The translations under genes and the position numbers were made by a program. The notes below the pieces were generated by a model. That model saw nothing but the letters and a program-made list of their open reading frames with translations, searched no databases and was not told the origin of the DNA. A stretch of DNA of 59,444 nucleotides, from positions 1 through 59,444 of the forward strand of contig NZ_FOSJ01000011.1 of assembly GCF_900114235.1 (NCBI RefSeq), in the 5' to 3' direction. Source of the stretch: Marinilactibacillus piezotolerans. Lineage in GTDB: Bacteria > Bacillota > Bacilli > Lactobacillales > Carnobacteriaceae_A. Positions 26,837-36,810 of the stretch are shown piece by piece. Each line of letters starts with the position of its first letter. Within the stretch, counting starts at the first letter, position 1.

Positions 26837-28036
26837 ATGAATATTTTACAAAACTTATTATTATCCATTGGACTTTTTTTTATACAGCCGTTATTCATCA
26901 TTGGTATTATACTCGTTTTACTATCCAAAAGTAGAAGGATCAGTTATGATCGCAAACAGTTAAGAGCCACGATTTATAAAGATAACTTTGAAATTAAAAG
27001 ATTTTTAATATGGGGACTCTTACCTGGGTTATTATTATCTATTTTAAATGTATTTATAGGTATGCCAATTACTTTAGACTGGGTTATTTTATATCAAATC
27101 GTAACTCTATTACTTTTGGGATTTGGCTATCGATTTATTCATCCAATCTTCACTTTTTCTATTACAAGCTTGATTTTGCTTGCTCTTACTTATTTTGACT
27201 TGAATTTCAGTCAGTTATTCATGATGCCAGCTAATTGGTTTAGTCCTTTAGAACAAGGTACTTCAGTTGCTTTTGAATTAACACAAGTTAGTTTTATTGT
27301 TGCCCTCTTACTATTGTTAAGCACAATACTAGTTTTACATGCAGGCGATATGACGAAATTTATTCCTCGTTTCCTATCGACCAAAAGAGGAAAACTTGTA
27401 GCTACTTATAGAATGACACCGTTATGGCTTGTACCATTATTTTTTGTAATACCTGGAGAGGGTTTTCGACCATTTTTTGAGTGGTGGCCGGTTTTTTCAA
27501 TTGGAAATGAAACTTATTCTTTCTTCTTGCTGCCTGTTTTAATGGGTCTTAGATATACTGTTCAAGCTCAAATGCCAAGCGAAGCAAAAGATAGACTTTT
27601 AAAAGATTTTATTGGTTTATCTATAGTTGGTATTATAGTCTTTGCATTGACTTTCTGGATAAAAGAAATTGCTGTATTCGGATTGCTGCTTCTTATAGTT
27701 GGCGGATTTCTAGTATTATATCGTCATAGAAAACGGGAACAAAAATGGAGTTTCAGATTTGGACCTGCTGAACAAGGACTGAGAATTATTGCTGTTAGAC
27801 CAAACAGTCCAGCTGAAAAAATGGGTCTAGATATTGGAGACGCCATTTTAGAATGTAATAATACAATATTACACAATATAGAAGAATATAACGAAGCGTT
27901 ATTTTCAAATCGTGCATACTGCCATTTAAGAGTCAGACGAGTGGATGGGGAAATAATTCTTACTGAAACATCTATTTATGAAGATGATCCTCATGATTTA
28001 GGATTGATTACTCTTGAAGAAATTGAAGTAGTTTGA
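26837..28036 (+). CDS. Polytopic membrane protein with C-terminal PDZ domain, MinJ-like
   Basis: The 399-residue protein has about seven to eight hydrophobic segments in its first 300 residues, then a basic linker (YRHRKREQKW) and a PDZ domain (about 305-390: GLRIIAVRPNSPAEKMGLD, DAILECNNTILHN, HLRVRRVDGE). This plan and size match Bacillus subtilis MinJ, which links DivIVA to MinD at the septum. In Bacillus minJ also lies just downstream of ftsE-ftsX. There is no protease domain. The MinJ role is inference from architecture and neighbourhood; no minC, minD or divIVA is in the window. AAAGGTG precedes ATG 26837. Confidence 0.78.
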   Translation: MNILQNLLLSIGLFFIQPLFIIGIILVLLSKSRRISYDRKQLRATIYKDNFEIKRFLIWGLLPGLLLSILNVFIGMPITLDWVILYQIVTLLLLGFGYRFIHPIFTFSITSLILLALTYFDLNFSQLFMMPANWFSPLEQGTSVAFELTQVSFIVALLLLLSTILVLHAGDMTKFIPRFLSTKRGKLVATYRMTPLWLVPLFFVIPGEGFRPFFEWWPVFSIGNETYSFFLLPVLMGLRYTVQAQMPSEAKDRLLKDFIGLSIVGIIVFALTFWIKEIAVFGLLLLIVGGFLVLYRHRKREQKWSFRFGPAEQGLRIIAVRPNSPAEKMGLDIGDAILECNNTILHNIEEYNEALFSNRAYCHLRVRRVDGEIILTETSIYEDDPHDLGLITLEEIEVV

Positions 28037-28097
28037 AACGATAGATTTTAGGTAAAAAAGATAGTGATGGATGAACGAAAGGGTGGAAAATAAAATC

Positions 28098-28808
28098 ATG
28101 AAAAAGGTTTTAATTGTCGAAGACGAGCAGTCGATTATTAAATTATTATCTTATAATTTAGAAAAAGAAGGATACCAAGTTACTTCTTCTCTGAATGGAG
28201 AAGAAGGATATGAGATGGCTCGCACCAATGCCTATGATTTGATTATTTTAGATCTGATGTTACCTTCTAAAGATGGTATTGATATTTGTAAAGGGTTAAG
28301 ACAGGAAAAAGTGGACACACCCATTATCATGTTAACTGCAAAAGATTCTGAAATTGATAAGATTATCGGACTTGAAATTGGTGCAGATGATTATATGACG
28401 AAACCATTTAGTCCTAGGGAAGTTTTGGCTAGAATGAAAGCAGTATTCAGAAGATACGAGAATAAAATTGAGCGTAAAACTGAACCAGAAGAAAGTCCTG
28501 AAAAAGCAATTATCATTAAAGATGTTGAGATTTTGCCTGAACAGTATGAAGTACGTGTGAAGGGCAATCTGATTGAATGTACACCAAAAGAATTTGATTT
28601 ACTTATATATATGGCCCGCCGTCAAAATAGAATATTAAGTAGAGAACAATTGTTAAACGCGATATGGGATTATGATTTCGCAGGGGAAACAAGAATTGTA
28701 GATGTCCACATTAGTCATTTAAGAGAAAAAATCGAAGATGACACTAAAAATCCTCAATATATTAAAACAGCCAGAGGATTCGGATATAAATTAGAGGAGC
28801 CAAAATGA
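28098..28808 (+). CDS. phoP: Response regulator, PhoP/PhoB type
   Basis: The 236-residue OmpR-family regulator has a receiver domain (1-120) with the acidic pocket VEDE, phospho-acceptor Asp52 in LDLMLPSKDG, and the conserved Thr and Lys in MLTAKD and DYMTKPFSPREV. A winged-helix DNA-binding domain (about 140-236: LTPKEF-type CTPKEFDLLIYM, VDVHISHLREKI, TARGFGYKL) follows. The receiver resembles PhoP, the phosphate-limitation regulator. ATG 28098 with GGGTGG upstream is preferred to ATG 28071. The stop overlaps the start of the kinase gene by 4 bases. No pst or phoU genes are nearby, so the phosphate role is probable but not shown. Confidence 0.88.
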   Translation: MKKVLIVEDEQSIIKLLSYNLEKEGYQVTSSLNGEEGYEMARTNAYDLIILDLMLPSKDGIDICKGLRQEKVDTPIIMLTAKDSEIDKIIGLEIGADDYMTKPFSPREVLARMKAVFRRYENKIERKTEPEESPEKAIIIKDVEILPEQYEVRVKGNLIECTPKEFDLLIYMARRQNRILSREQLLNAIWDYDFAGETRIVDVHISHLREKIEDDTKNPQYIKTARGFGYKLEEPK

Positions 28809-30601
28809 AACAACTGAGAAGGAGAATTTTACTCTTTTTCCTGATATTATTCGGTGTTTTTTCTATTATATTTTATTACATTTCTTCAAACACTTTCATT
28901 GAACAAGCAATGGATCAACAAGGAGACGACTTACAGGCACAATTACTGACACTTCAAAGTCAAATAGATGAAATCGTTGATGATCAAGATGATTTACCTC
29001 AGCTCAATGAAAATCTTGAAAAAACAGCGTCACTTATTTCTGAGCGAATTACCTTGATCGATCTTTCAGGAAAGGTGATATTCGATTCGCATGTGGATCA
29101 AAACAATATTGAAAATCATTTTGACCGTCCTGAAATTCAAGCCGTTCTTGAAGGAGAAGATATAGGGACGTATGATCGTGTAAGTAGTAGTACTGATGAC
29201 TTTAGATATTATGCTGCGGTACCACTGCATAATGCTGCGGGTGAAAAAATAGGGATTCTGAGATTATCCAAAAAAGTTGAGGAAATGATTGGAATTACGG
29301 ATGAGCTTATAAGATATTTATTAGTATTTATTACAATTTCTCTTATCTTGACAATGCTGTTTACCTTTTATTGGACTAAACGTATTGGTGATCCAATTGA
29401 AGAAATTAAGTATGTTGCCAATAAGCTCTCTCATCAGAAATACAAAGCCAGATATAGTGCTACATCATATCAGGAAATTGATGGACTTGGTCAGACAGTC
29501 AACGAATTAGCAGGTAGTCTTGAATCACAAATGCAGGAAATTAAGCAAAATGATGAAAGATTACGTGAGTTAATTAATCATTTAGTTATTGGTGTCATGC
29601 TCCTTGATGAAAATAGACAAATCACTATGGTTAATCCAATCATGAATGAAATCTTAGAAGAGAACTTATATGGTAAAATAGGTCATTCTTATCTAGAAGT
29701 ATTTAAAAGTTTTGGATTGAATCAGCTGATTGAAACAGCTTATGAAAAACAAGAATTTCAAAATAGAGAAATAGCTTTACTTATACAAGATGAAAAAATC
29801 GTAGATGTTAATATTGTACCGATTCCAGGTCGTGCGAAAAACACAACAAACTATATAGTATTGCTTTATGATATAACAGAAATTAGAAGATTAGAAAAAG
29901 TTAGAACTGATTTTGTAGCTAATGCATCCCATGAATTAAGAACTCCAATTACTGCTTTGAAGGGATTCAGTGAAACACTTCTTGATGGAGCTTTAGAAGA
30001 CAGAGAGGTTTTAATTGAATTTTTAGAAATTATGCTTAAAGAAAGCAGTCGTCTGGACTTGATGGTCCAAGATATTTTGCAGCTTTCGAAACTTGAACAA
30101 AAACAAGTTAGATTAAATGTTGAATCTATTGAAGCTGAATCAGTTGTTAAAGAAGTATTTCAAATCTTACAACAAAAAGCAGAATTGAAGGATATAGAAT
30201 TATCAGTTGTTTGTGATGAGCCGGTTTATCTTGAAGTAGATCATGATCAATTGAAACAGATTATTTTAAACCTTGTAGGAAATGCTATATCGTATACTCC
30301 AGAAAAGGGTATAGTTAAAGTTGAACTGGGTTATGAGAATCAAGAAGCGATTATACGAGTCATCGACAATGGTATTGGAATACCTCTTGAAGAACAATCA
30401 CGTGTCTTTGAACGTTTTTATAGAGTAGACAAAGCAAGAAGCAGAAATGCTGGAGGAACTGGGTTAGGATTATCGATCGTCAAATATCTCGTTGAAAATT
30501 TAAATGGATTTATTGAATTGAATAGCGAAGTAGGTAAAGGAACAACGTTTGAGATTCGTCTACCCATCAGGTTCGAAAATAAGATTCTGACTAAAAAATA
30601 A
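28805..30601 (+). CDS. phoR: Sensor histidine kinase, PhoR type
   Basis: The 598-residue membrane kinase has two membrane segments (about 8-28 and 170-191) around an extracytoplasmic sensor domain, a HAMP linker (about 190-245), a PAS domain (about 255-360), a HisKA domain with phospho-acceptor His376 in ANASHELRTP, and an HATPase domain with NLVGNAISYTP, DNGIGIP and GTGLGLSIVK. The layout matches PhoR, the partner of PhoP. It is co-translated with phoP through a 4-base overlap (ATGA) and followed by a terminator. Confidence 0.9.
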   Translation: MKQLRRRILLFFLILFGVFSIIFYYISSNTFIEQAMDQQGDDLQAQLLTLQSQIDEIVDDQDDLPQLNENLEKTASLISERITLIDLSGKVIFDSHVDQNNIENHFDRPEIQAVLEGEDIGTYDRVSSSTDDFRYYAAVPLHNAAGEKIGILRLSKKVEEMIGITDELIRYLLVFITISLILTMLFTFYWTKRIGDPIEEIKYVANKLSHQKYKARYSATSYQEIDGLGQTVNELAGSLESQMQEIKQNDERLRELINHLVIGVMLLDENRQITMVNPIMNEILEENLYGKIGHSYLEVFKSFGLNQLIETAYEKQEFQNREIALLIQDEKIVDVNIVPIPGRAKNTTNYIVLLYDITEIRRLEKVRTDFVANASHELRTPITALKGFSETLLDGALEDREVLIEFLEIMLKESSRLDLMVQDILQLSKLEQKQVRLNVESIEAESVVKEVFQILQQKAELKDIELSVVCDEPVYLEVDHDQLKQIILNLVGNAISYTPEKGIVKVELGYENQEAIIRVIDNGIGIPLEEQSRVFERFYRVDKARSRNAGGTGLGLSIVKYLVENLNGFIELNSEVGKGTTFEIRLPIRFENKILTKK

Positions 30602-30608
30602 ATTAATT

Positions 30609-30646
30609 GACTCTGGTTTTGTATTTATACAAACTAGGGTCTTTTT
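30609..30646 (+). terminator. Terminator after phoR
   Basis: The imperfect stem GACTCTGGTTTTGTA with TACAAACTAGGGTC is followed by T5. It has one bulge and G-U pairs. Confidence 0.7.
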
Positions 30647-30788
30647 AATTCGGAACGGAATAATTGATTTATCGCTATGACGGAGATTAAAATAGAGGTA
30701 AGGTTGCAATTAAACTAATAAGCTGTTAATATAGTAAAAATTTACTCAAATTGTCATACTAATTAAAATGAAAGTGAGATGACCAAAA

Positions 30789-31448
30789 ATGGGAATGCAT
30801 GAATACTTTAAAAGTCTTAGTGATTTAGAAAAAATTAACCGTTGTCCTGGAAAATTCAAGTATGAGGAACATTCAGTTGCGGCGCATTCATTTAAAGTCA
30901 CACAAATTGCTCAATTCTTAGGAACAGTTGAAGAGCAAGCCGGAAAGCAAGTAAACTGGAAGTCACTTTACGAAAAAGCGTTGAATCACGACTATACAGA
31001 AATTTTTATTGGAGATATTAAAACACCAGTGAAATATGCTGATCCTGATTTAAGAGAACGATTAGCAACTGTAGAAGAATCAATGGCACATCATTTTATA
31101 GATCAAGAAATACCAAGAGAATTTCAGAATATTTATAGAGAAAGATTCAAAGAAGGAAAAGATGATTCACTTGAAGGAAAAATTTTGTCAGTTGCGGACA
31201 AAGTGGACTTATTATATGAATCATTTGGCGAAATACAAAAAGGTAATCCTGAATCTTTATTTACAGAAATTTATGAAGAATCACTAGGTACAATTTTAGA
31301 ATTTAAGGATTTGTATAGTGTGCAATACTTCTTAAAAGAAATATTACCAGATCTAATAAGCGGTGAATTTACTAATCAAGCTGAGTTAGAAAGAATTACG
31401 AGTCTTATATTAAAAGGAGAAAATACGGAACAAACATTCGCTAATTAA
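30789..31448 (+). CDS. HD-domain phosphohydrolase, YfbR-like 5'-nucleotidase family
   Basis: The 219-residue HD protein has the order of metal ligands typical of YfbR-type deoxynucleotidases: EEHSVAAHSFKV (first His), ALNHDYTEIF (the HD pair) and LSVADKVDLLYE (last Asp). IYRERFKEGKDDSLEGKI resembles the family's E-rich helix. YfbR removes phosphate from dNMPs. The substrate here is not certain because HD families are diverse. AAGTGAGATG lies before ATG 30789. The last 20 bases of the gene contain the candidate LexA box of uvrA. Confidence 0.8.
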   Translation: MGMHEYFKSLSDLEKINRCPGKFKYEEHSVAAHSFKVTQIAQFLGTVEEQAGKQVNWKSLYEKALNHDYTEIFIGDIKTPVKYADPDLRERLATVEESMAHHFIDQEIPREFQNIYRERFKEGKDDSLEGKILSVADKVDLLYESFGEIQKGNPESLFTEIYEESLGTILEFKDLYSVQYFLKEILPDLISGEFTNQAELERITSLILKGENTEQTFAN

Positions 31449-31466
31449 AAAAATATATGCTATAAT
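31427..31466 (+). promoter_or_regulatory. uvrA promoter with candidate LexA (SOS) box
   Basis: An extended -10 TGCTATAAT ends at 31466. At the -35 position, 31427-31440, the sequence GGAACAAACATTCG resembles the Gram-positive LexA/DinR box (GAAC and TTCG half-sites kept, 10 of 14 consensus positions by eye). uvrA is a standard SOS gene, so the placement is sensible, but the box is imperfect. Confidence 0.45.
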
Positions 31467-31476
31467 TTGCTATGGA

Positions 31477-31509
31477 GAAGAGGTAGGGGAGGTTTCCGCT
31501 TACCTCTTC
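31477..31509 (+). other. Hairpin in the uvrA leader
   Basis: A perfect 9-bp stem, GAAGAGGTA (31477-31485) with TACCTCTTC (31501-31509), starts near the predicted transcript start and has no T-run after it. It makes the 5' end of the roughly 125-base leader structured. Confidence 0.5.
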
Positions 31510-31598
31510 ATTAGCGTTAACTAAATTAAAATGAGCAATTAAAGTACTACCTTCACTTAAACGGAAGATATACTCTAATAAAGGGAATGATTTAATTA

Positions 31599-34451
31599 AT
31601 GAGTAATGATAAAATCGAAGTCCGCGGTGCCCGTTCGCACAATCTTAAAGACATTGATGTAACAATACCACGTGATAAATTTGTTGTGATGACTGGACTG
31701 TCTGGCTCTGGTAAAAGCTCGTTAGCATTCGATACTTTATATGCAGAAGGACAGCGCAGATATGTAGAATCGTTGTCTGCGTATGCAAGACAGTTTTTAG
31801 GACAAATGGATAAGCCGGATGTTGACAGTATTGATGGATTGAGTCCTGCGATATCCATTGATCAGAAAACAACGAGTAATAATCCTAGATCTACAGTAGG
31901 AACAGCAACAGAAATCAATGATTATATGAGACTGATGTATGCTCGTATTGGAACGCCCATCTGTCCCAATGATGGTACTGAAATTTCTAGCCAGACGATT
32001 GATCAGATGGTAGACAAAATTTTAGAAAATCCTGAAAAGACAAGAATACAAATTTTAGCTCCAGTTATTAAAGAAAAAAAGGGTCAACATAAAAAAGTAC
32101 TTGAAAAAATTAAATCTGAAGGTTATGTTCGTCTAAGAATTGACGGAGAAATGGCCGACATTGGTGATACGATTGAACTTGAAAAAACTAAAAAACATAC
32201 GATTGATGTAGTTGTGGATAGAATCGTAATCAAAGATGGAATCAGATCTCGTCTTTTTGAATCTATCGAATCTGCTTTGAGATTAGCAGACGGTTTTGTG
32301 GTAGCGGATATTATAGGGGACAGAGAAGAGTTATTCAGTGAACACTATGCTTGTCCTCATTGTGGATTTACACTTCCAAAAGTAGAACCTAGGCTGTTTT
32401 CATTCAATGCTCCGTTTGGTGCATGTGAAGCTTGTGATGGACTAGGAACAAACCTTGAAGTTGATTTGGAGCTTGTGATTCCAGATGAGTCTCTTTCTAT
32501 TGATGATGGAGCTATTATTCCATGGAATCCAATTAGTTCTAACTATTATCCGCAGATGCTTTCACAAGCTTGTGAGACATTTGGAATCAAAACTAATATT
32601 CCATTCAAAGATTTACCTGAAAAGGATAAGGAAATTATATTAAATGGATCTGCAGATAGAAAATTTCATTTTCATTATAAAAATGATTTTGGCGGTGTAA
32701 GAGATACAATGATTCCTTTTGAAGGAATCTTGCCCAATATTGCAAGAAGATATAAAGAAACAAGCAGTGATTTTACGAGAAATCAAATGCTTCAGTATAT
32801 GACTGAATTAGAATGTCCAGTCTGTAAAGGTAAACGATTAAATCGACAAGCACTGTCTGTTAAAGTATTAGGTAAAGACATTGGTGAAGTCAGTAAGCTT
32901 TCAATAGAGGATGCTCATTCTTTTTTTGATGAAATGAACTTATCTTCACGAAACACTACTATTGCGTTACCAATCCAGAAAGAAATCTTAGATAGACTCA
33001 CGTTTTTGAAAAATGTTGGGCTGGATTATCTCACATTGAATCGAAGAGCGGGATCGCTTTCGGGGGGAGAAGCCCAAAGGATCCGATTAGCTACACAGAT
33101 AGGATCGAATTTGTCTGGTGTTCTTTATATTTTAGATGAGCCTTCAATCGGTCTTCATCAAAGAGACAATAATCGATTGATTGAATCATTAAAGAATATG
33201 AGAGACTTGGGAAATACGCTGATTGTTGTAGAACATGACGAAGATACTATGCGTGCAGCTGATTATCTGATTGACATTGGACCAGGAGCTGGTGAACGTG
33301 GTGGAGAAATTGTGGCGATTGGAACGCCAGAAGAAGTAGAAAAAAATGTTGAATCATTAACGGGAGCGTATCTTTCTGGAGAAAAATTCATTTCGGTACC
33401 TGAAAAGCGGAGATCAGAAGAATTAGGTTATATTGAAGTGAAAGGCGCTCGAGAAAATAATTTAAAAAATATAGATGTTGCTTTCCCGCTTGGCCGATTT
33501 ATTTCGGTTACAGGCGTATCGGGTTCTGGGAAAAGTTCACTAGTAAATGGAATCTTGAAAAAGGCTTTAGCTAGAGAAGTAGGACGTTCAAAAGCTAAAC
33601 CTGGATTACATGATACTATAACTGGATATGAAGACATTGAAAAAATTATCAATATTGATCAAAGTCCGATTGGTCGAACCCCTAGAAGTAATCCTGCCAC
33701 GTATACAAGTGTATTTGATGATATAAGAGACTTATTTGCGAAAACAAATGAAGCGAAGATGCGCGGTTATAAAAAGGGTCGTTTTAGTTTTAATGTTAAA
33801 GGTGGACGATGCGAAGCGTGCAAAGGCGATGGAATTATCAAAATCGAAATGCACTTTTTACCTGATGTGTATGTACCTTGTGAAGTTTGTCATGGAACTA
33901 GGTATAATTCTGAGACACTAGAAGTTAGGTATAAAGGTAAAAATATTGCTGAAGTTCTTGAAATGGATATAGCAGAAGCAGCAGAATTTTTTGAAAATGT
34001 TCCTAAGATTGCTAGAAAAATGCAAACGATTATTGATGTTGGGTTAGGATATATGACGTTAGGCCAACCAGCGACAACTTTATCGGGTGGAGAAGCACAG
34101 CGTATGAAACTGGCTAGTGAATTGCATAAAAGACAAAATGGCCATAACTTTTATATATTAGATGAACCGACTACCGGATTGCATGCGGATGATATTTTAA
34201 GATTATTAGTTGTATTAGATCGACTAGTAGAAGCGGGAAATACTGTGTTGGTTATTGAACATAACTTAGATGTTATTAAAGTTGCAGATTACGTTATTGA
34301 TTTAGGGCCGGAAGGTGGAGCTGGCGGCGGTACAATCATAGCTACTGGAACCCCTGAAGAAGTAGCAGAAGTCAAAGAAAGTCATACTGGACGTTATCTT
34401 AAGGAAGTACTTGAAAAAGATAAAAAACGCAAAGCGAGTCTGAAGTCTTAA
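31599..34451 (+). CDS. uvrA: Excinuclease ABC subunit A
   Basis: The 950-residue damage-sensing ATPase of nucleotide excision repair has two ABC cassettes. The first has Walker [10 protein letters not shown] with [15 protein letters not shown], and signature [14 protein letters not shown]. The second has GVSGSGKSS and [13 protein letters not shown]. Zinc modules are visible as ACPHCGF...[17 protein letters not shown] and CEACKGDG...CEVCHGTRY. With UvrB it scans DNA and loads UvrB at lesions. In many Firmicutes uvrB directly precedes uvrA; here it does not, so uvrB must lie elsewhere. A terminator follows. Confidence 0.98.
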   Translation: MSNDKIEVRGARSHNLKDIDVTIPRDKFVVMTGLSGSGKSSLAFDTLYAEGQRRYVESLSAYARQFLGQMDKPDVDSIDGLSPAISIDQKTTSNNPRSTVGTATEINDYMRLMYARIGTPICPNDGTEISSQTIDQMVDKILENPEKTRIQILAPVIKEKKGQHKKVLEKIKSEGYVRLRIDGEMADIGDTIELEKTKKHTIDVVVDRIVIKDGIRSRLFESIESALRLADGFVVADIIGDREELFSEHYACPHCGFTLPKVEPRLFSFNAPFGACEACDGLGTNLEVDLELVIPDESLSIDDGAIIPWNPISSNYYPQMLSQACETFGIKTNIPFKDLPEKDKEIILNGSADRKFHFHYKNDFGGVRDTMIPFEGILPNIARRYKETSSDFTRNQMLQYMTELECPVCKGKRLNRQALSVKVLGKDIGEVSKLSIEDAHSFFDEMNLSSRNTTIALPIQKEILDRLTFLKNVGLDYLTLNRRAGSLSGGEAQRIRLATQIGSNLSGVLYILDEPSIGLHQRDNNRLIESLKNMRDLGNTLIVVEHDEDTMRAADYLIDIGPGAGERGGEIVAIGTPEEVEKNVESLTGAYLSGEKFISVPEKRRSEELGYIEVKGARENNLKNIDVAFPLGRFISVTGVSGSGKSSLVNGILKKALAREVGRSKAKPGLHDTITGYEDIEKIINIDQSPIGRTPRSNPATYTSVFDDIRDLFAKTNEAKMRGYKKGRFSFNVKGGRCEACKGDGIIKIEMHFLPDVYVPCEVCHGTRYNSETLEVRYKGKNIAEVLEMDIAEAAEFFENVPKIARKMQTIIDVGLGYMTLGQPATTLSGGEAQRMKLASELHKRQNGHNFYILDEPTTGLHADDILRLLVVLDRLVEAGNTVLVIEHNLDVIKVADYVIDLGPEGGAGGGTIIATGTPEEVAEVKESHTGRYLKEVLEKDKKRKASLKS

Positions 34452-34454
34452 TTT

Positions 34455-34500
34455 AAAAAACACCTCAATGTTTATTGTATAAATAATTGAGGTGTTTTTT
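34455..34500 (+). terminator. Intrinsic terminator after uvrA
   Basis: A perfect 15-bp stem (AAAAAACACCTCAAT with ATTGAGGTGTTTTTT) ends in T6, starting three bases after the stop. Confidence 0.93.
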
Positions 34501-34708
34501 ATTATTGATTGATTTTTGATCATTTATCCAAAAATATCAGTCGCAAGTCCTATGACATTTATTCTCATATGTTGCATACTATTTATAAGGGTAGAGAACA
34601 AAAAGATCTATTCTGAACTTGTCGTAACTAAATCAGACTCTGAAATAAGTAAAAATGTAGTGATTTTGAGAGAATATTAGATTAAAAATCGAACGGGAGG
34701 AAAAAGAC

Positions 34709-36478
34709 ATGCAAGAGAGAGAACGTATTTTAGAATTAGTTAAAAATGGTGTGATTTCAACTCAGGAAGGCTTAGATCTATTAGAATCATTGGTGAAAAA
34801 AGAAGATAGAAAACAAGAGAAAAAAGATTTTGCGCAGCCAGATTCCGTTCAATCTAAAGTAGAAAATGAATCTGAAGAACAAGAAAGTCGTTTTGAAACA
34901 GAGACAGATCAGGATGAAACAGAAGACCAGGTAAATAATGATGAAGAAAAAGCACAAATTTACTCTCAGCTAGAAAAAGAACTAGAAAACTTGGCAGCAG
35001 AAATCAATCACTATTCTGTCGAACTGGATCAAGTTAATGAGAAACTTACTAATACTAAAGAGAATTTAGAAAATAAAAAAGCAAAGTTGTATGAGCTTAA
35101 AGAAGGATCTAGATTAGAAAAATCTGAAGAAATGGCTACAATTCGAGCTGATATCTTGAACTTGGAGAAAGAAATTTCTTTAATCCAGAAAATTGATGAA
35201 TTAGATAATACTGCAGAAGTTGCAGAATTAAAATCTGATTTGAATGATAAAATAACTGAGTTAGAAAAGGTACAGGCTGAAACTGATCCAGATAAAGAAA
35301 TGAAAATAAAAGAGTTAGAGAAAGAAATCAAAGTTTTAGAAGAACAAGCTGAAGGAATACAAAAAGAAAAAATGGCTCTTATGAAAAAATTGCATGCTGT
35401 TAAAATGAAACAATGGACAACAAAAGCAAAACAAGTTTCAGAGAGACTAGAAATTCCTGAGAATTGGAAAGACGAAGCGACTGAAACAATTTCTAAAGCA
35501 GGCAAGCAAATCGAAGCAAGTGGAAAAGAACTTGGAAAATTAATCAGAGAATCAGTATCTACTTCAATGAAAAGTGATACTGCTCAATCAGTTAAAGGTT
35601 CAATCAATTCTGCATTTGAGAACTTTGACTGGAAAGATATCAATATGCGTGTTCCAAAATTAGCTTCTACAACATTCGAACATGAATGGACATTTGAAGA
35701 AACGACGGCTAGCATTTTAGATTTCAAACTTGCCAATGGCCAACTGAAAATTGTGTCTAGCGATAATGACACGATCAAAGTATCTGCAAAAGTTAAATTA
35801 TATGGTAAAATAAATGAAGAAACGCCATTAAAAGCATTCGAAGAACGCAGTCAGATTGAGATCGATGATGATAAGTTTGTTTTCCATGTTCCAAACAAAC
35901 GAATTGAAGCTGTTATTACAATGTCACTTCCTAAACGAATCTATGATTATACTGCTATTAAATTATTGAATGGAGACGTCTTATTCAATGAATTTTCAGG
36001 AAAAGATGTCTTTGTCAAATCAACAAATGGAGATATGACATTTAAAAATACGGAAGCTGTTATGTTAGAAATTAAAGGAACAAATGGAGATGTTCAAGTT
36101 AAAAATTCAGATATCCGTGATTTCTTAGTTAGCACAGTCAACGGGAATATTGCCTACAAAGGAGCTCCTTTAAGTTCTGATGTATCCACAACAAATGGGG
36201 ATATTAAACTGACGTTGAGCAGTAAAGAAATGACCCGAATCAAAGCAAGTTCCGTAAATGGAGATGTTAAAATTGCAATTCCTCTGGAAATAGACGTTGA
36301 AGGTGAAGCTAAGACAGTTTTCGGTAAAGTGAAAAGTCGATTAAATGAAATTGATGTTCAATCACAAAAAGATACAAAACTTAATTTCAGACGTATTCGT
36401 CAAGGACAAGTGCTTCAACTGACTGCACAGACGACTTCTGGTAATGTTTTATTAAAGGACACAAATGAATCTAAATAG
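34709..36478 (+). CDS. YvlB-like protein: SHOCT-like start, long coiled coil, DUF4097 beta domain
   Basis: The 589-residue protein has three parts. The first 35 residues (ERILELVKNGVISTQEGLDL) are a SHOCT-like helical module seen at the start of YvlB-type proteins. Residues about 35-240 are acidic and then strongly coiled coil. Residues about 315-585 form a DUF4097 beta-helix-like domain with repeated N-G-D turns (LLNGDVLF, STNGDMTF, GTNGDVQV, TVNGNIAY, TTNGDIKL, SVNGDVKI). There is no signal peptide. With pspC and yvlD just downstream (gaps of 18 and 2 bases) it forms the yvlB-yvlC-yvlD arrangement that Bacillus controls by envelope stress. Molecular function is unknown. The coiled coil is much longer than in Bacillus YvlB. 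Confidence 0.82.
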   Translation: MQERERILELVKNGVISTQEGLDLLESLVKKEDRKQEKKDFAQPDSVQSKVENESEEQESRFETETDQDETEDQVNNDEEKAQIYSQLEKELENLAAEINHYSVELDQVNEKLTNTKENLENKKAKLYELKEGSRLEKSEEMATIRADILNLEKEISLIQKIDELDNTAEVAELKSDLNDKITELEKVQAETDPDKEMKIKELEKEIKVLEEQAEGIQKEKMALMKKLHAVKMKQWTTKAKQVSERLEIPENWKDEATETISKAGKQIEASGKELGKLIRESVSTSMKSDTAQSVKGSINSAFENFDWKDINMRVPKLASTTFEHEWTFEETTASILDFKLANGQLKIVSSDNDTIKVSAKVKLYGKINEETPLKAFEERSQIEIDDDKFVFHVPNKRIEAVITMSLPKRIYDYTAIKLLNGDVLFNEFSGKDVFVKSTNGDMTFKNTEAVMLEIKGTNGDVQVKNSDIRDFLVSTVNGNIAYKGAPLSSDVSTTNGDIKLTLSSKEMTRIKASSVNGDVKIAIPLEIDVEGEAKTVFGKVKSRLNEIDVQSQKDTKLNFRRIRQGQVLQLTAQTTSGNVLLKDTNESK

Positions 36479-36496
36479 TAAAGGAAGGTTAGTATA

Positions 36497-36808
36497 ATGG
36501 GAAACTTAAAAAAATCAAAAGATAATGCAGTGATATTCGGTGTTATTGGAGGTATTGGGGAGTATTTTAATATTGATCCAGTGTTATTGCGCGTTATCCT
36601 GGTCGTTATTACTTTCTTAGGAGTCGGCACTACGATTCCTGTCTATCTGGTTATGGCACTTCTTATGCCGGAGGGGAATTCTTCAAGAAAAACGACAGAT
36701 TATAATCCTTTTTCAAATAACTCAAGCGATTATACAAATAAAACAAAGCCTAAATCGCAACGAAAAGAAGCTGAAAAAGTAAAAGAGGATGACTGGAGTG
36801 ACTTTTAA
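36497..36808 (+). CDS. PspC-domain membrane protein (YvlC-like)
   Basis: The 103-residue protein starts with a PspC domain: KDNAVIFGVIGGIGEYFNIDPVLLRVILVV, read here as GGIGEYFNID plus one membrane helix (about 33-60) ending ALLMPEG. A charged cytoplasmic tail (KPKSQRKEAEKVKEDDW) follows. PspC proteins are envelope-stress components; in Bacillus YvlC belongs to the sigma-W regulon. It lies between the YvlB-like gene and yvlD, with AAGGAAGG before the start. No pspA is visible in the window. Confidence 0.88.
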   Translation: MGNLKKSKDNAVIFGVIGGIGEYFNIDPVLLRVILVVITFLGVGTTIPVYLVMALLMPEGNSSRKTTDYNPFSNNSSDYTNKTKPKSQRKEAEKVKEDDWSDF

Positions 36809-36810
36809 TA

